Source: Phlebotomus papatasi (lineage: Eukaryota > Arthropoda > Insecta > Diptera > Psychodidae). Taken from it: a stretch of 64,000 nucleotides of DNA. Positions 1-11,540 of this stretch are shown piece by piece. A program made the position numbers and the translations under genes. Location: assembly GCF_024763615.1 (NCBI RefSeq), contig NC_077222.1, positions 7,750,001 to 7,814,000 of the forward strand, read 5' to 3'. The notes beneath the pieces are model-generated. The model had not been told where the DNA came from. It saw only the letters and a program-made list of their open reading frames with translations, and did not search any database. The first letter of the stretch is position 1; every line of letters starts with the position of its first letter.

Positions 1-245
1 GCAGTAAATATTAAAAATGATCAGTAAAATATCTAATAATGCCCCCTAATTCAGTAAAAAACTTGAATGGTCAGTAAAAAACTTAAATCTTTACAAAAAT
101 CGATCTAATTTATATATTTAACGTTTAAAATTGTGGCAGATAGAATCAAAAACCCTTTATTTTCCCTTTACCAAAATTTGGACAAAAATATCACTGTTTT
201 AATTTTTTTGCTACTGCCCAATTTTAACTTTTTACTGCTCATTTA
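1..245. repeat. Repeats of TCAGTAAAA / TTTACTGCTCATT at the left edge
   Basis: GCAGTAAA, TCAGTAAAATA, TCAGTAAAAAACTTGAATG, TCAGTAAAAAACTTAAATC, then inverted CTACTGCCCA and TTTTTACTGCTCATTT. A related pair (ATGAGCAGTAAAAAAATA, GGGCAGTAATG) is at 22503-22556. Possibly another repeated-motif foldback cut by the window edge. Confidence 0.4.
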
Positions 246-247
246 TA

Positions 248-499
248 CACTGAGAAAAAAGGAGGGTGAGGTTTACTTTTTTAACTCATAACTTTAACAC
301 TTTTCAGGTGTAAAAATATATCAACATTTTTTAATGTTAATTTTACACCTTTTTAAGGGTAAAATAACCATGAAAAATGGTAACTTTAACCCCCAATACA
401 CCTAAAAAGAGTGATATTTACATCGATTTTGGATCAATACTCCAGGGTAAAATTAACATTTCCGGAATGTTATTTTAAGTTTTCAGATTTCTTTCAATG
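248..499. mobile_element. CACTGAGAAAAA MITE, copy 1
   Basis: Starts CACTGAGAAAAAAGGAGGGT and ends with ATGTTATTTTAAGTTTTCAG...CAATG. The body is a chain of small palindromes (CTTTTTAGGTGTAAA, TTAACATTAAAAAATGTT, TTTCCGGAATGTTA). Same order as the complement of 5351-5606. Confidence 0.8.
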
Positions 500-575
500 T
501 ACAATGCCATTTTTAAATACGATAAATTGCTGCCAAAAGCGTTCTCGATTTTGAAAACAAAGATAATTTCTGCAC

Positions 576-796
576 TAGGGGAAAGTGCCCATGCTTGATA
601 CCATTGGAAGCTTCGTAATGAATAAATTTTCTATGTTTCATAATATATATCTGACTCATGGTAATCATATTTTAAAAACTATGGGATAGTGGCCAGTTTT
701 GAAAATATATTGTGGAGTCACGTTTATTGAGAAACATAGGAAAAAATTAATCATTACTAAGCTTCCAATGGTATCAATCATGGGCACTTTCCCCTA
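576..796. mobile_element. 221-bp foldback element, TAGGGGAAAGTGCCC subfamily
   Basis: Left arm TAGGGGAAAGTGCCCATGCT matches the complement of the right end (TCATGGGCACTTTCCCCTA) over about 38 bp with one mismatch, down to the shared GATACCATTGGAAGCTT. TA at both ends fits a TA target. No coding capacity. Confidence 0.85.
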
Positions 797-3210
797 CATT
801 GACATGAAATTTAATCAATATTTGGGGGGTCATCGAAAGCCTGACATCTATATCTCTAACCTTTTAACTTCTAGCTCCATCTATAATTTGAATATCATTT
901 TTTTTTTTTTGAAAATTTAACGATCTACAAAATAAGAGTCAAACATTGAGGATTTTGATAGTCAATACAATAAAACATAGGTAACTCGCATCGAGAAATT
1001 ACATCGCTTTCCCAGCAAATCTCGAGAGCAATGCAATGGTTTTTATACAACGTCTCCGTACAAGTTTGTGATGAAATTCACTAACAAGACCACAAAGGAT
1101 CTATAGTGGAGTATAATGTAGTAATTTTTGTAACAAGCACCAAACAAAGAGCAACTAATTAAGCTCTTGTATTTCACGAAAAAGGGCTGTGTTCCCCTAA
1201 GGACTTCATTAGTGTTAGCAGGGGAAATAGAAAGCACATTAGATGTGTATCATTGGTAATTTGGATTGATTTATAATGTAGAATTCCTATTCCAAATGTA
1301 TTAATTTCAGGCCTGATTTCAAATCTGGAGTATGTTTAATAGATAAATGGCAATGATCTTGTTTGCAGGTGAGATGTAATTTAGTGTAATTTCTAGGAGA
1401 ACAGCGAAAAGGCGTATTCGTATCTTATTAATGACAAATTTGTGCGTCAGTTGTAGCCAATTAAATGTTCAATCTCGGGCTGTTTTGCAGAACATTTAAA
1501 TGCTGTCTGAGTATTCTCCTGAGCTATTCCAATGTCTGTGCACATTGCTTCCAATAAAAGTTGTTACTTAATGGAATTAGCCGACCCCGAAAAACAAATT
1601 TTGGCCATTCTGAACCACTTGGATTTGGAGCTTCCTACACTTTCACGATGTTGAGTGGGCCAAAATGTATTGAATTAAGATTGTTTACTTTTGCGGAAGC
1701 ACTTTCATGGTTCGCAATTGTAAATAATGAGGAGGGGAAAAGAAGTGTTTTGACTCACTAAGGTTGATTGCCGAAACTGAGATCATCAAAAGGAAGTTTA
1801 TGAGTATATCTATAATTTTTCCAGCACACGTCAGCAGCATCTTAACTCATTTTTTATCGCATTCTCTAAGGTAGAGAAGAGTATCATTTTTATTGAAGTT
1901 GGTGTCTGGTTGCGTATTCGTTATGTAACGTTCAAATTTCAAAAGCATTTTTTCTAATATCCGCTGAATTTCTTTAATTTGTTCAAATAACTTTTTTAAA
2001 AACATAAAAAAAGCTTATAAAAATTATAAATACTTGATCGGGCATTTTTCATGCTTTATCGTCTCTAAGCTAGAATAATAATTCCTTTTCTAACAATTCT
2101 AGAGCACTGAATAGCACATAATTTTTTCCCTATTTCAATCAACTTAATCTCACATTATAGCCCCATTACAGTCGAGTTTATCTCGCACTACAATAGTCCA
2201 TTCTTCCCCAATGTTTATAAAATAAGTACATAAGAGCTTCTAAGAGTAGGTGAACTGGGGGATGAGGTAGCTTAATTAATAGTTGAAGAGATGTTACACA
2301 TTTTTTAATAAAAAAAAGGTGTATATGCCCGTTCAAATGGTTGTGGGATAAGAAAATAATTATCTCAGTGTATAACGAAGGAGATTTATGAGATTTCAGC
2401 GCGTTATAAAACCCAATATAAAGCGGATCCATTGGCGTAAATATTTGCTGTTTTTTTTTAGTATCTCGCATATGATAAGATTCAATTTACTCACACACTC
2501 TCTCAGCAGAATCTCCACAGGCAATCATTCACATTAAATTTCATCTTTTTTTAGCTGAATTTTTTTTCTCATCTTTTGAGGAAGATTTTATCACCCAACC
2601 ATCAAATTGAATGCATCGAATTTTCCACCACGCATAAATTCATACCTTAAATGCACATAACATAACCATATCTTTTGCTTATACACCCAGGATCGCTGAG
2701 AAAGAAAAAAAGAAAAACCGTACCATCACCGATACATTGTTAAATATTTATTAAACATTTTCGGAAGAAAAGGACATAAAGATACGAATGCGTTTGATAT
2801 TATGCTGAAGTGTAAAATAAAATTCCACAAACTTTCACTGATAATGATGATTTCTGATGCAATTTATAAATTCCTTGAGAATTTCATGCTAAATTTAATG
2901 ACACATTTTATATACTTTTTTATGCTTTTTTAATATTTTAGAAATACCATGAACTTCTCCTGAAAGTCGTTAACATTAACTTTTAAGTTGTACTTAAATC
3001 AATTAAGTTAAAATGCTTCGAAGAATACTTAACGGAATTAGGGGTAAAAGGGGCTATTTTGATCAGTGCAATCATTTGTTAGTTAAATCAGCATTTGTCG
3101 TAACTTCCTTTTGAAAATGTTTTAGGAGACAAAATTTCCAGTTCAGCTTTATTTTTCTTTAAAATGAGCCCTATACTTTTCAATCAAGGTCGGTCGAGCA
3201 GGAATCGATA
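797..3210. other. No gene or clear element seen
   Basis: AT-rich. Open frames are all under 100 codons, without family resemblance. ATTAAATGTTC / GAACATTTAAAT around 1462 and 1490 is a minor dyad. Confidence 0.6.
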
Positions 3211-3430
3211 TAATGGAATGTAGACATGGTTCGCACAGAGTGAACCTTCAAACAACGCAAATTTTCTCTATGTTTACAAAGAGATAGTTCGTCATTTCTT
3301 AGGCATAAGACAGATAATTATTAAGGTCATGAGACAAGATGAAAAATGGTAAGTCAGCTCTTTGCAAACAAAGAGAAAATACACATCGTTTGAAGGTTCA
3401 TTCTGTACGAACCATGAATACATTCCCCTA
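3211..3430. mobile_element. 220-bp foldback element, ATGGTTCGCAC subfamily
   Basis: The right end reads (inverted) TAGGGGAATGTATTCATGGT and the left TAATGGAATGTAGACATGG. Both continue through TGAACCTTCAAAC and TTTTCTCTnTGTTT, giving arms of about 85 bp. Confidence 0.8.
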
Positions 3431-3861
3431 AATTGAGCTTATGAAAATTGATTTTTTGACTGTGGTATGTATGGTCAAAATCGGTCAAGTAGAACCGTAG
3501 ATATGGCGTTTTGATCTCCAGATTTATTGAAACCACAGTGAATGGACGCCACTTTTTGAAAACTTCATACCATAGGCTACAACACTCTAAAATTTAATCA
3601 AAATGCCCAATGGCGTTTTTGAGAAAAATGAGTTTAAATTTTGAGGCTATTGCAGCGCCACTTTTTTTGTGACTTTTTGAACGGTCACCTGGAAGTGCTC
3701 ATAGAGACGAACACACATACCAAAATTTAAGTCAAAATGTTAATTAAAACTGGGGATATAGGCCGGTGCAATAATGTGTAGCTAAACGTAGTAAAATTTG
3801 AGCCCGATGCAGAATGAAGTTTTTGAGCTATTTAACAAAAGAAAATTGAAAAATTTTCTTT
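3431..3861. other. Repeat-like AT-rich DNA between two elements
   Basis: CGCCACTTTTTGAAAACTTC, GCGCCACTTTTTTTGTGACT and (at 5300) GCGCCACTTTTTCAGTGC are similar. CGGTCAAGTAGAACCG resembles GGTCGGTCGAGCAGGAATCG left of the 3211 foldback. No gene. Confidence 0.45.
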
Positions 3862-4909
3862 TTAACCCTCTATCGTTTTTGAGTTACTCCAGAGTAGCAT
3901 CACAAAAAACGCATTTACCTAGACAATAAAGGTTATATTTATTTAAAATTTGTTTAGTACACTCAGTCGTAGTCTTACTAACATTTTTTTGAAGGTTTGA
4001 ATTCATTTTGAGCTTTTGTTTGGTTGCTCTTGTCAGTTTTGTGTGACAGGTCAGAGAAAAAAGAGCAAATTTCCTTGTAAATACAAAAAAAAACATCTAA
4101 AGTTCTCCGAGCGAAGCAAATATTATATTTCCTGAAAGATGTGTTATTCTACTTAATATATTGAGTTTTATGACCATAAAAAATTGCAATTGTGAGTTTT
4201 AGGAGCAAAAACTGAAGATACTCTTTGGAGCCTCTTGGGTGGTTCGATGAAAAAAAATCAAAAATAACCGGCCTTATCACTTAATTATTCTGTTCAAGTA
4301 ACTAACTGTGTTGCGTAATTTCTCTCACATAAAACAATTAAAATGGCATAAAGACAGCCCACAGCGAGTAGTCAGGTCAAATTTTTGGAATTGATCAATG
4401 ATAAAACGGCTGGAATTCATGGATTTGGCCGTAATAGACGAAGAAGAAGATTTTCAAAAAGATCAGAAGATGAACAATGTATTTCATAGTACCTTCAATA
4501 TATACAAGAATGTGACATTTTCATAGCTGATCAGTGAATTATTTGTTAAAAATCAGAGCGATTGACTGAAATTAAGTTTTGTCAATGCTAAATTTTAAAA
4601 ATTCTAAAGTTTTATTTTCTAAAAATATATATTTTTTATAGTAATTATAGAGTAGGCATCCATAAAAGCATTTAGAATTATTTTACTTTACTCTTTGTTC
4701 GAGATTTTTTAATAAAATATTTTAGTCATTTAATACCTAAACGCATATCATACTCCTCAGGGTATCTTCACCTTTTCTCACATGGTGATCAAACTAAAAA
4801 AGATAATGACGAACAGATGTTGTTTTTGAGTTTGTTGGACCATTAGCCAAGAAAAACTTATCTCACAACTTTTTCTTGCATATTATAGAATCAGACGTTA
4901 GAGGGTTAA
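3862..4909. mobile_element. TTAACCCTCTA element, copy A
   Basis: The left end TTAACCCTCTATCG and right end (inverted) TTAACCCTCTAACGTCTG define 1048 bp. The shared interior with copy B includes ACAATAAAGGTT, TGACAGGTCAGAGAAAAA, TGAAAGATGTGTTATTCTAC and CTTGCATATTA. TTAA plus CCCT ends are piggyBac-like, but no transposase is left, so the class is inference. Confidence 0.72.
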
Positions 4910-5350
4910 TTATAGCACCCCTAGCGGTGGTTTTATGAACTTCTGATGTTAAAAGAAACGTGCCAATATGGCCTTGCCATACTGGCTTGCCAAAGCAGGA
5001 AAATTCCAGACTTGACCACTCTAATTTGGATGGCTTAGACTTCGAGGTGAAGACTTTGAGGAAAATTGATATTTTCTAAGCTGCGCTATTCCGAGATGCT
5101 AATTTCAAGTTTTTAGACATAAAAAATATTCACTGAAAATGTCATTAAAATTCTTACAGAAAGTCCCGCTTTGAAAGAATTTCTCGGGACCGAAAAAATG
5201 CCCGCGAATTAACTCCAGTGACATAATAAAATTCTGTATCTACAGGAGAAATCTTTAGAATAACTTACGAAAACGCCCTGATGTATGCAAGACATTTTCA
5301 GCGCCACTTTTTCAGTGCATTTTTAAATTAAATGATTTAAATAATGGGTT

Positions 5351-5606
5351 CACTGAGAGAAATCCGAAAAACTTAAAATGACATTCCGGAAATGTTTATT
5401 CCCTGCAGAATTAATCCGAAATCGGTGTAAATATTATGCTTTTTAGGTGTTTTAGGGGTTAAAGTTTCCCTTTTTCATGTTTATTTTACCCTTAAAAAGG
5501 TGTAAAATTAACATTAAAAAATGTTGATATATTATATTTTTACACCTAAAAAGAGTTAAGGTTACGAGGAAGAAAAGTTAATCGCACCCCCATTTTTTTC
5601 TCAGTG
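5351..5606. mobile_element. CACTGAG MITE, copy 2 (inverted)
   Basis: CACTGAGAGAAATCCGAAAA (left) to TTTTTTCTCAGTG (right). The body is the inverse complement of copy 1, with ACATTCCGGAAATGT and TTTTTAGGTGTTTTAGGGGT. Confidence 0.8.
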
Positions 5607-5968
5607 TTGAGACATTTCAACAAGCAATTACGGAAATTTCTGACAAGCCAGAGTCAATTTCAATCGGTTGTGAACCGGCTATGAACCGGTTATGAACAAA
5701 TAAGTAATTTTTCATGGAAAAACAATTTTATTGATCTTAAAACTATTTTGGGAGATATTTTAATTTTGAGGTATAGCATCGAAGTCACGAGTTGAAGTTC
5801 TTCGCGAGGCCTGGGATGCTTTACTATCCCTTCCCTATTTTTATTCCTTTAATATGTTTTATATACTTTTGTTTTAAATAAATATTGTTTTAGCAAAGAG
5901 TGAAAACTTATTAAAACGTTTTTTTTTTGTAAATCAAGGTAAGTAGATAAATATCAGTGAAGGAATCT

Positions 5969-6389
5969 CACTGAGAAAAAGGGGGTTCGATTAACTTTTT
6001 TTCCTCGTAACTTTAACACTTTTTAGGTGTAAAAATATATCAATATTTTTTATTGTTAATTTTGTACCTCTTTAAGTGTAAAATTAATATGAAAAATGCT
6101 AACTTTAAACCAGAATACGCCTAAAAAGCATAAAATTTACACCGATCAATAATGCAGAGTAAAATTAACATTTCCGGAATGTTAATTTTACCCTGCAGTA
6201 TTGATTCAAAATCTGTGTAAATATTACCCTTTTTAGGTGTATTGGGGGTTAAAATTACTCTTTTCTATCTTAAGTTTACACTTAAAAAGGTGCAAAATTA
6301 ACATTAAAAAATGTTGATATATTTTTAGACCTAAAAAGTGTTAAAGCTATGAGGGAAAAAAATTAATCGCACCCTCTTTTTTCTCAGTG
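5969..6389. mobile_element. CACTGAG MITE, copy 3, symmetrical long form
   Basis: Both ends are the CACTGAGAAAAA type: left CACTGAGAAAAAGGGGGTTC, right (inverted) CACTGAGAAAAAAGAGGGTG. The two halves form a near-complete 420-bp palindrome centred on TTTCCGGAATG near 6176, whereas copies 1 and 2 have unlike ends. Confidence 0.85.
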
Positions 6390-7750
6390 TATAAAAACTA
6401 TTTAAACTAGTAAATTAAAAAAAAAAAATTAAATACGATATAAACTGATTCAAGCGACTACATTTTGATTTCTATAGCACCTATAGCGCCATAGACATAT
6501 TTCAGAGTTTTTGCTTCAAGATATATTCATTACTCGACTAAAGAATAGAGTGAATTCTAACTATCTTAATAAAATTAAATCTAATTAGCATGATTATAAC
6601 ACATGGTAATTGAAGATAATTGCTTAGAAATTAGCAACTCACGTAATAGTAAGTTCACCGAATTTAAGAAAGGGGAGAGAAGGAACCTTTATCACAAGAA
6701 TTATGTAAGAAAATTTGTCTTGTATTGTCAAATACAACATTATACTTTATATATAGATATATACCAAAGAGAGTTGATCTTCTTTTGATGAAAAAGTCAT
6801 AAAAAAGTGAAATGTTCGATGTACCCCGCACGCTCCGTAATCACTTAACGTCGTACATAGCAATATTTGTAAAGTTAAAAGCATTATTTATCTTTATTGT
6901 ATTTGTCACTTACATAAAGGAATCTATTAGGGATACTATTGTCATTTTATTCACAGTATTCACATATTCGAGTCCCACGTGCAAATAGGCATGTTTAACT
7001 CCGGAATATTCATTTGAATTGTGTGATAAAATAAATGGTTACATTTCCTACACCTCTATAATTACCAATAATTTAAATTTAATGTTCTGTCATCAATTAC
7101 CGTCTATAATGTAAATCACAGCTTTGTATTTACTGAGATTTATTGGTAGTGTTAAATTTCATATTATTGGAAGGTTTTGCTGTGTATAAAACACCTTTCT
7201 ACTGGGCGTAAATAACAATAAATTATAAATTGGTTTTGGGCGTATAATCTGCAAAAACAGCAATGCGTGACATTTAAAGAGAAAAAAAATCTTCACTTTA
7301 TAACCATTGATAAGTCACTTTACTATGTATATTTGCGTAGAATACTGTTGTGGTGTTATTTTTGTTGAAAGACGACAAAAATTTACACCTTGCCATAACA
7401 CGGGATGATGGAGATAAGAGGTTCAAAAAAAAATAAAACATACTGACGATGGTTCAACATCAAACAAATTAAGTCTTGTGATTTTTCGGGAATTCACATT
7501 ACTCGAGTGTTAAATTACGGGAACAATTTTCTGTTGGAAACTTTTCACTTTTCCTACCGGATTTTCTCAAAGTTGTATGTATATAGGAGAGCTCCCGGTC
7601 TGTGGAAAATTTCCTTTCTCAAATAACATCCTCTTTGTTGTCATTCACATTGCTTGACGTGTAAGAACCGTAGATTTTCAAAAGAAAAATATTTGTAGAG
7701 TCTTTTAGTTTGTTTACATGCAAAGACATCACTCTCGAATTGCAAGAAAT
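6390..7750. other. No gene or clear element seen
   Basis: AT-rich, with short chance frames only. Confidence 0.6.
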
Positions 7751-7892
7751 ACAGTGGGGCGAACAAATATTGGGGCAGTTTGATAAAAGCGTCAATTTAA
7801 GAGAATTTACTTTAAGAGATGTACTGGTGGAAAGTTCATTTATTTAATGAGCTATATGAAATAGAATACCATGAACTCTTGAGGTTGTTGAT

Positions 7893-7995
7893 CAACGCTA
7901 AGACGGCACTGGCCGCTAAAAACTGCAATGTACTTTGGCCTCTCTTGTGCTGTTCCTTTTAAGCATTTCTGATGAATAAATATCTATCTCTCTAT
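7893..7995 (+). mobile_element. Short retroelement with GCTAAGACGGC core, copy 1
   Basis: AACGCTAAGACGGCACTGGC, about 80 bp of body, then GATGAATAAATATCTATCTC tail. The core plus A/T-rich short-repeat tail recurs at four other places in the window, as expected of a SINE or LINE 3' end. Confidence 0.6.
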
Positions 7996-8468
7996 CTAAT
8001 GCAGTTGAATATATGATATACACCAATAAAGTAATTAATTTTTCCAATTATGTACGTAAGTATATAACTAAAAGACTACAAGGGCTACAAGCAAACTAGC
8101 AAGAAATCAAAAAGAAATGCAAAGGTAAAAAATTTTATTATTCATTGCTGATCAAATTTGATTTTTTGCAAACCAAATAATGTCATGGTTTTTGTTTTTT
8201 TTTCATTTTTAATAACATTAGTACTGCATTTAAACTAATTGAATATATCAATAGTTGAATGTAGGAAATTTTAGATTTTAGAATTTTATTTTATAATTAG
8301 CCAGAACTTTTGATCCCTTATTCATCAGGATCTATATTTACATTCAAAAGAAACGTTCCACCTAGGGTCGAAACTTTCAGACAATTAAAAGTTGTTTATA
8401 GATACAGAAATTGGAAGGAAACACTGAATTTCTCTTGATTTTCACAATTAAATTTCGATTTTTTGCCA

Positions 8469-9500
8469 CACTCAGAAAAGAGCTCTGTAGAAACAGCTCT
8501 TAATATAGCTCTTGAAACAAGAACGGGCATTTATGTGTTCAGTTAAAGACTATTTTACTTGAAGGAAAGCATTTATTTTAAAGTATGCTTTGACTCAAGT
8601 ACGAGCAGTCTTTGAATTTTCATAACTGAAAAAATAGTCTCTGAAAGAATTTTAAGCACTGAGCGAGTCTTGAAGCAAAGCATAACGAGTTTTGATTTTA
8701 GTATCAAATTTTCTCTGCTGTATCGCAACCAAATCGACGTACGATAACAATGAAAAAAGCAATTGAATGTCACGTTTTTTATTGAAATACAACCGTACAC
8801 ACTTTTTATTATAAAGTTTTTCAGATTCCCTTATTTTTCTTCTAAACTCTAAGCAAAATTGATCAATTTTTATCTAATTCGAGACTCACATTTGGGAAGA
8901 TTTTTTTCCGTCTGACAATCGCTGAGTAAGATATCCGACATGTTTTCACTTTTTTTTTTGACGGAAACCACCTCGCAAAAATCTTTTAATTTTTTCACTA
9001 TGAAAGTTTTCTAAATAAAAAATCACTGTTCCACAACACTCCAGAGACTCGAGCGAGCTTGTAAAGCACAATATTTTATTTTTCAGAAAAAAATATTTTC
9101 CTATTTTTCGAGCATTTATTCACCAAATTTCCACATAATTCTTATCGGTACTGTATTTTTTTGCACCACAAGACACTTCACTACTTGTAGAGGCTTCTCC
9201 CTACAATTTTCACTATAATTTTATTGAGAAAACTCGCGAAAACAATCACTACTTTACGAATTAATTGCACTGTGAATTATTTTGTCTGCCATTTGACAGC
9301 ACTGAAAGTCACTGGAAATTTTCTAGTGAAACGATATCTTCGCTCAAGACACGACAGCTCTTAGTTGATCTGTTTTGGAGCACAGCTCTTAATTCAAAGC
9401 ACGACATGTTTAGGTTGATTCGGCTCTTAAAATATTCTTACAGACAAGAGCTGTATTTTTGCAAATCCCATACAAAGTTAGAACTGCCTTTTTCTGAGTG
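8469..9500. mobile_element. About 1.03-kb element with CACTCAGAAAA ends and repeated AAGAGCT motif
   Basis: CACTCAGAAAAGAGCTCTGT (left) and (inverted) GCACTCAGAAAAAGGCAGTT (right). GAGCTCTGT, AGCTCTTAAT, AGCTCTTG on the left and CAGCTCTTAG, CAGCTCTTAA, GGCTCTTAAA, AGAGCTGT on the right are iterations of one motif. Outer ACAGTGGGGC (7751) and complement of GCCCCACTGT (9520-9529) may mark a host element around it. Confidence 0.55.
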
Positions 9501-9665
9501 CAGGTTTTTGGGTATTTTGCCCCACTGTGCGACGTTTCGAAGATAGATTTCCTGTACAGGACACTCATCCTGAAAAAGTCGCAGAGAATAAAATGGTGAA
9601 AATCAAGAGAGGTTTAGTGTTTCCATTAATTTCCTGTTAAATTCGTCTTCGAAAGTCTTCCGGAT

Positions 9666-9901
9666 TAGGGTAAAGTAGTACAAGTTGGACAATGGTACAA
9701 TTTGGATAGGGCTTTTTGTCTTGATAAATTTAGAACTTAATTTTTATTTGTATATTTTTAATGCTTTAGTTTTATAATTTGGTTCGTTGTGCTTAAAAAC
9801 AAATCTTGTACTGTACTTATCACAAAAAAAGCCATGTCCAACTTGTACCGGCGAATTGTCCAACTTGTAACACTAATTCCAAATTATATCACTTTACCCT
9901 A
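9666..9901. mobile_element. 236-bp foldback element, GTACAAGTTGGACA subfamily
   Basis: Ends TAGGGTAAAGTAGTACAAGT and (inverted) TAGGGTAAAGTGATATAATT. The right arm holds three iterations of about 18 bp: ATATAATTTGGAA, TTACAAGTTGGACAA, GTACAAGTTGGACAT. The left arm holds two. Confidence 0.85.
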
Positions 9902-10089
9902 TATAAATTTCGAGTTTTGGACTCTGAAATATTATTTTTCTTTTTTAGAATTTAAAACCGTTTGTAATTTTAAATTTTTTTTCCTAAACTTTCATTTGCC
10001 TTTTAGAAATAATTTAAGAAACAAGGTAAAGATAGGATTAGTGCATTTCCAAAAATTCTTTTTTTAAAATATTTTCCGTAATATTTTAT

Positions 10090-10680
10090 TGCTGTAATAT
10101 TGCGCGTGCTTGTGCAGCTTCGTACAGAAAATGATGTCAAAGTTTCAAGATTTTTTGCTGAATGCCACATGAGTAGAAAACATCCCTTACTTATTAGGTT
10201 CGTATTTTAACCTCACAAAATCCCTAGAAATTATTAATTTTTCTTCTATAGAAAAATTAAAATTTAGTGGCGATTTTTACTAAGTTACTCTGATTTGTTC
10301 AGCTACGTACAAAAATTTTCCACCTATGTACGTATCATTTTACCGTAGACATAGAGCCGGATACAAAAATTTGCACATCAATGTTTAGATGGAACTTTTA
10401 CTCATTTGTTTTAGAGACTTTAACCGTTAGTAAAAGGTATCATGCGTTTTAAATTCAATTTTATGATTTTTTCTAACACTTGTTTTGTGACACTCGGAAG
10501 AGCATTTTTCTGTATTCTGACGATTCTGATGGTCAATTAGGCGTGATTCTCTCGTAATCATATCTTCTTGAAGCTAGGAAAGAAGGTCTGGGCTCTCAAG
10601 TTCGTCAGAAAATTTGAGGTGTTGGACTAGCTATTAGAATTAGAATATATGGTCATGCGTTTGATTTATTTAGTAACTTG
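10090..10680. repeat. Dispersed repeat homologous to the interior of 14020-16005
   Basis: Shared blocks include AAAATGATGT...GATTTTTTCTGA, CTTACTTATTAGGTTCGTAT, TTTAGTGGCGATTT, GCACATCAATGTTTA and CTAGGAAAGAAGG...TAGCTATTA..ATATATGG. No protein is recognizable. Confidence 0.65.
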
Positions 10681-10879
10681 GACAAAAATTAACTTTTACT
10701 CAATTGCAATATAACGAAGCTGTAAAACCTTCCACTATATTCGAAATAGGTGATTTTATTGGAAGTACTTTAACATAAGATGACTTAATAAGATCAATTA
10801 ATCTTTCAGAGTCTAAAAATTTAATACTACTGCTGGTGTACCATTTCTCATCTCATCTCATGCATTTAATAATTATCTA

Positions 10880-10980
10880 TCTTATGGCTAAGAAATGACG
10901 AACTAGCTCTTTGCAAACAAGAAGACACTCCTCATCGTTTGAAGGTTCACTGTATGCTAACCATGCCTACGTTTCCCTAA
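10880..10980. mobile_element. Partial copy of the ATGGTTCGCAC foldback
   Basis: GACGAACTAGCTCTTTGCAA, CATCGTTTGAAGGTTCA and CTAACCATGC...TTTCCCTA match the right arm of the element at 3211-3430. The left arm is not clear. Confidence 0.6.
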
Positions 10981-11014
10981 ATGTCTGATCTAAACCTAAA
11001 TTTTATTAAGTTCA

Positions 11015-11540
11015 TTAATCCTTTAAGGACGATTGGAACACCGGTGTCCCATAAAGAAAATAATTTTTCCTGACTACTTAAAGTTATTTTTTTCTTATGT
11101 CTGTATATAATTGTAAAGTAGAAGGTTGAAGGAATCAAGAATATTTTTTGCAAATCTCTAGCTATTTGCTATATATTAAATATTTAAGCTCAAAAATGGC
11201 GGATTTTTAAATTCTCAAATTCATAATTGATTTTATTTATTTATTTTTTATACTTCCAATTTTTTTAAGCATAACCCTTTTGGCAATAAAAACTACAATA
11301 CTCATACGTAATATTTTTCATTAAAGCGAAAAATATTATTCATTGGTATTGTCAGAAAAATTACTTAAATTTTTAGGCTATTTTTGTCCCTCTTGTTCAT
11401 AGAAGCACAAAATACACTGAATCAGATTCTGTTGGACTTTCCAAGGTTAGATGTAAGACTTTTCATTGATTATGTTTCCCAGTTTAATTTTTATTGTTGA
11501 TTTTTCGTCCGAAAAAAATGTCTCGTCGTTAAAGGGTTAA
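11015..11540. mobile_element. TTAACCCTTTAAGGACGA element, 526 bp
   Basis: TTAATCCTTTAAGGACGATT (left), TTAACCCTTTAACGACGAGA (inverted right). The same end type is at 45687-45835. AT-rich interior without coding. Confidence 0.65.
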
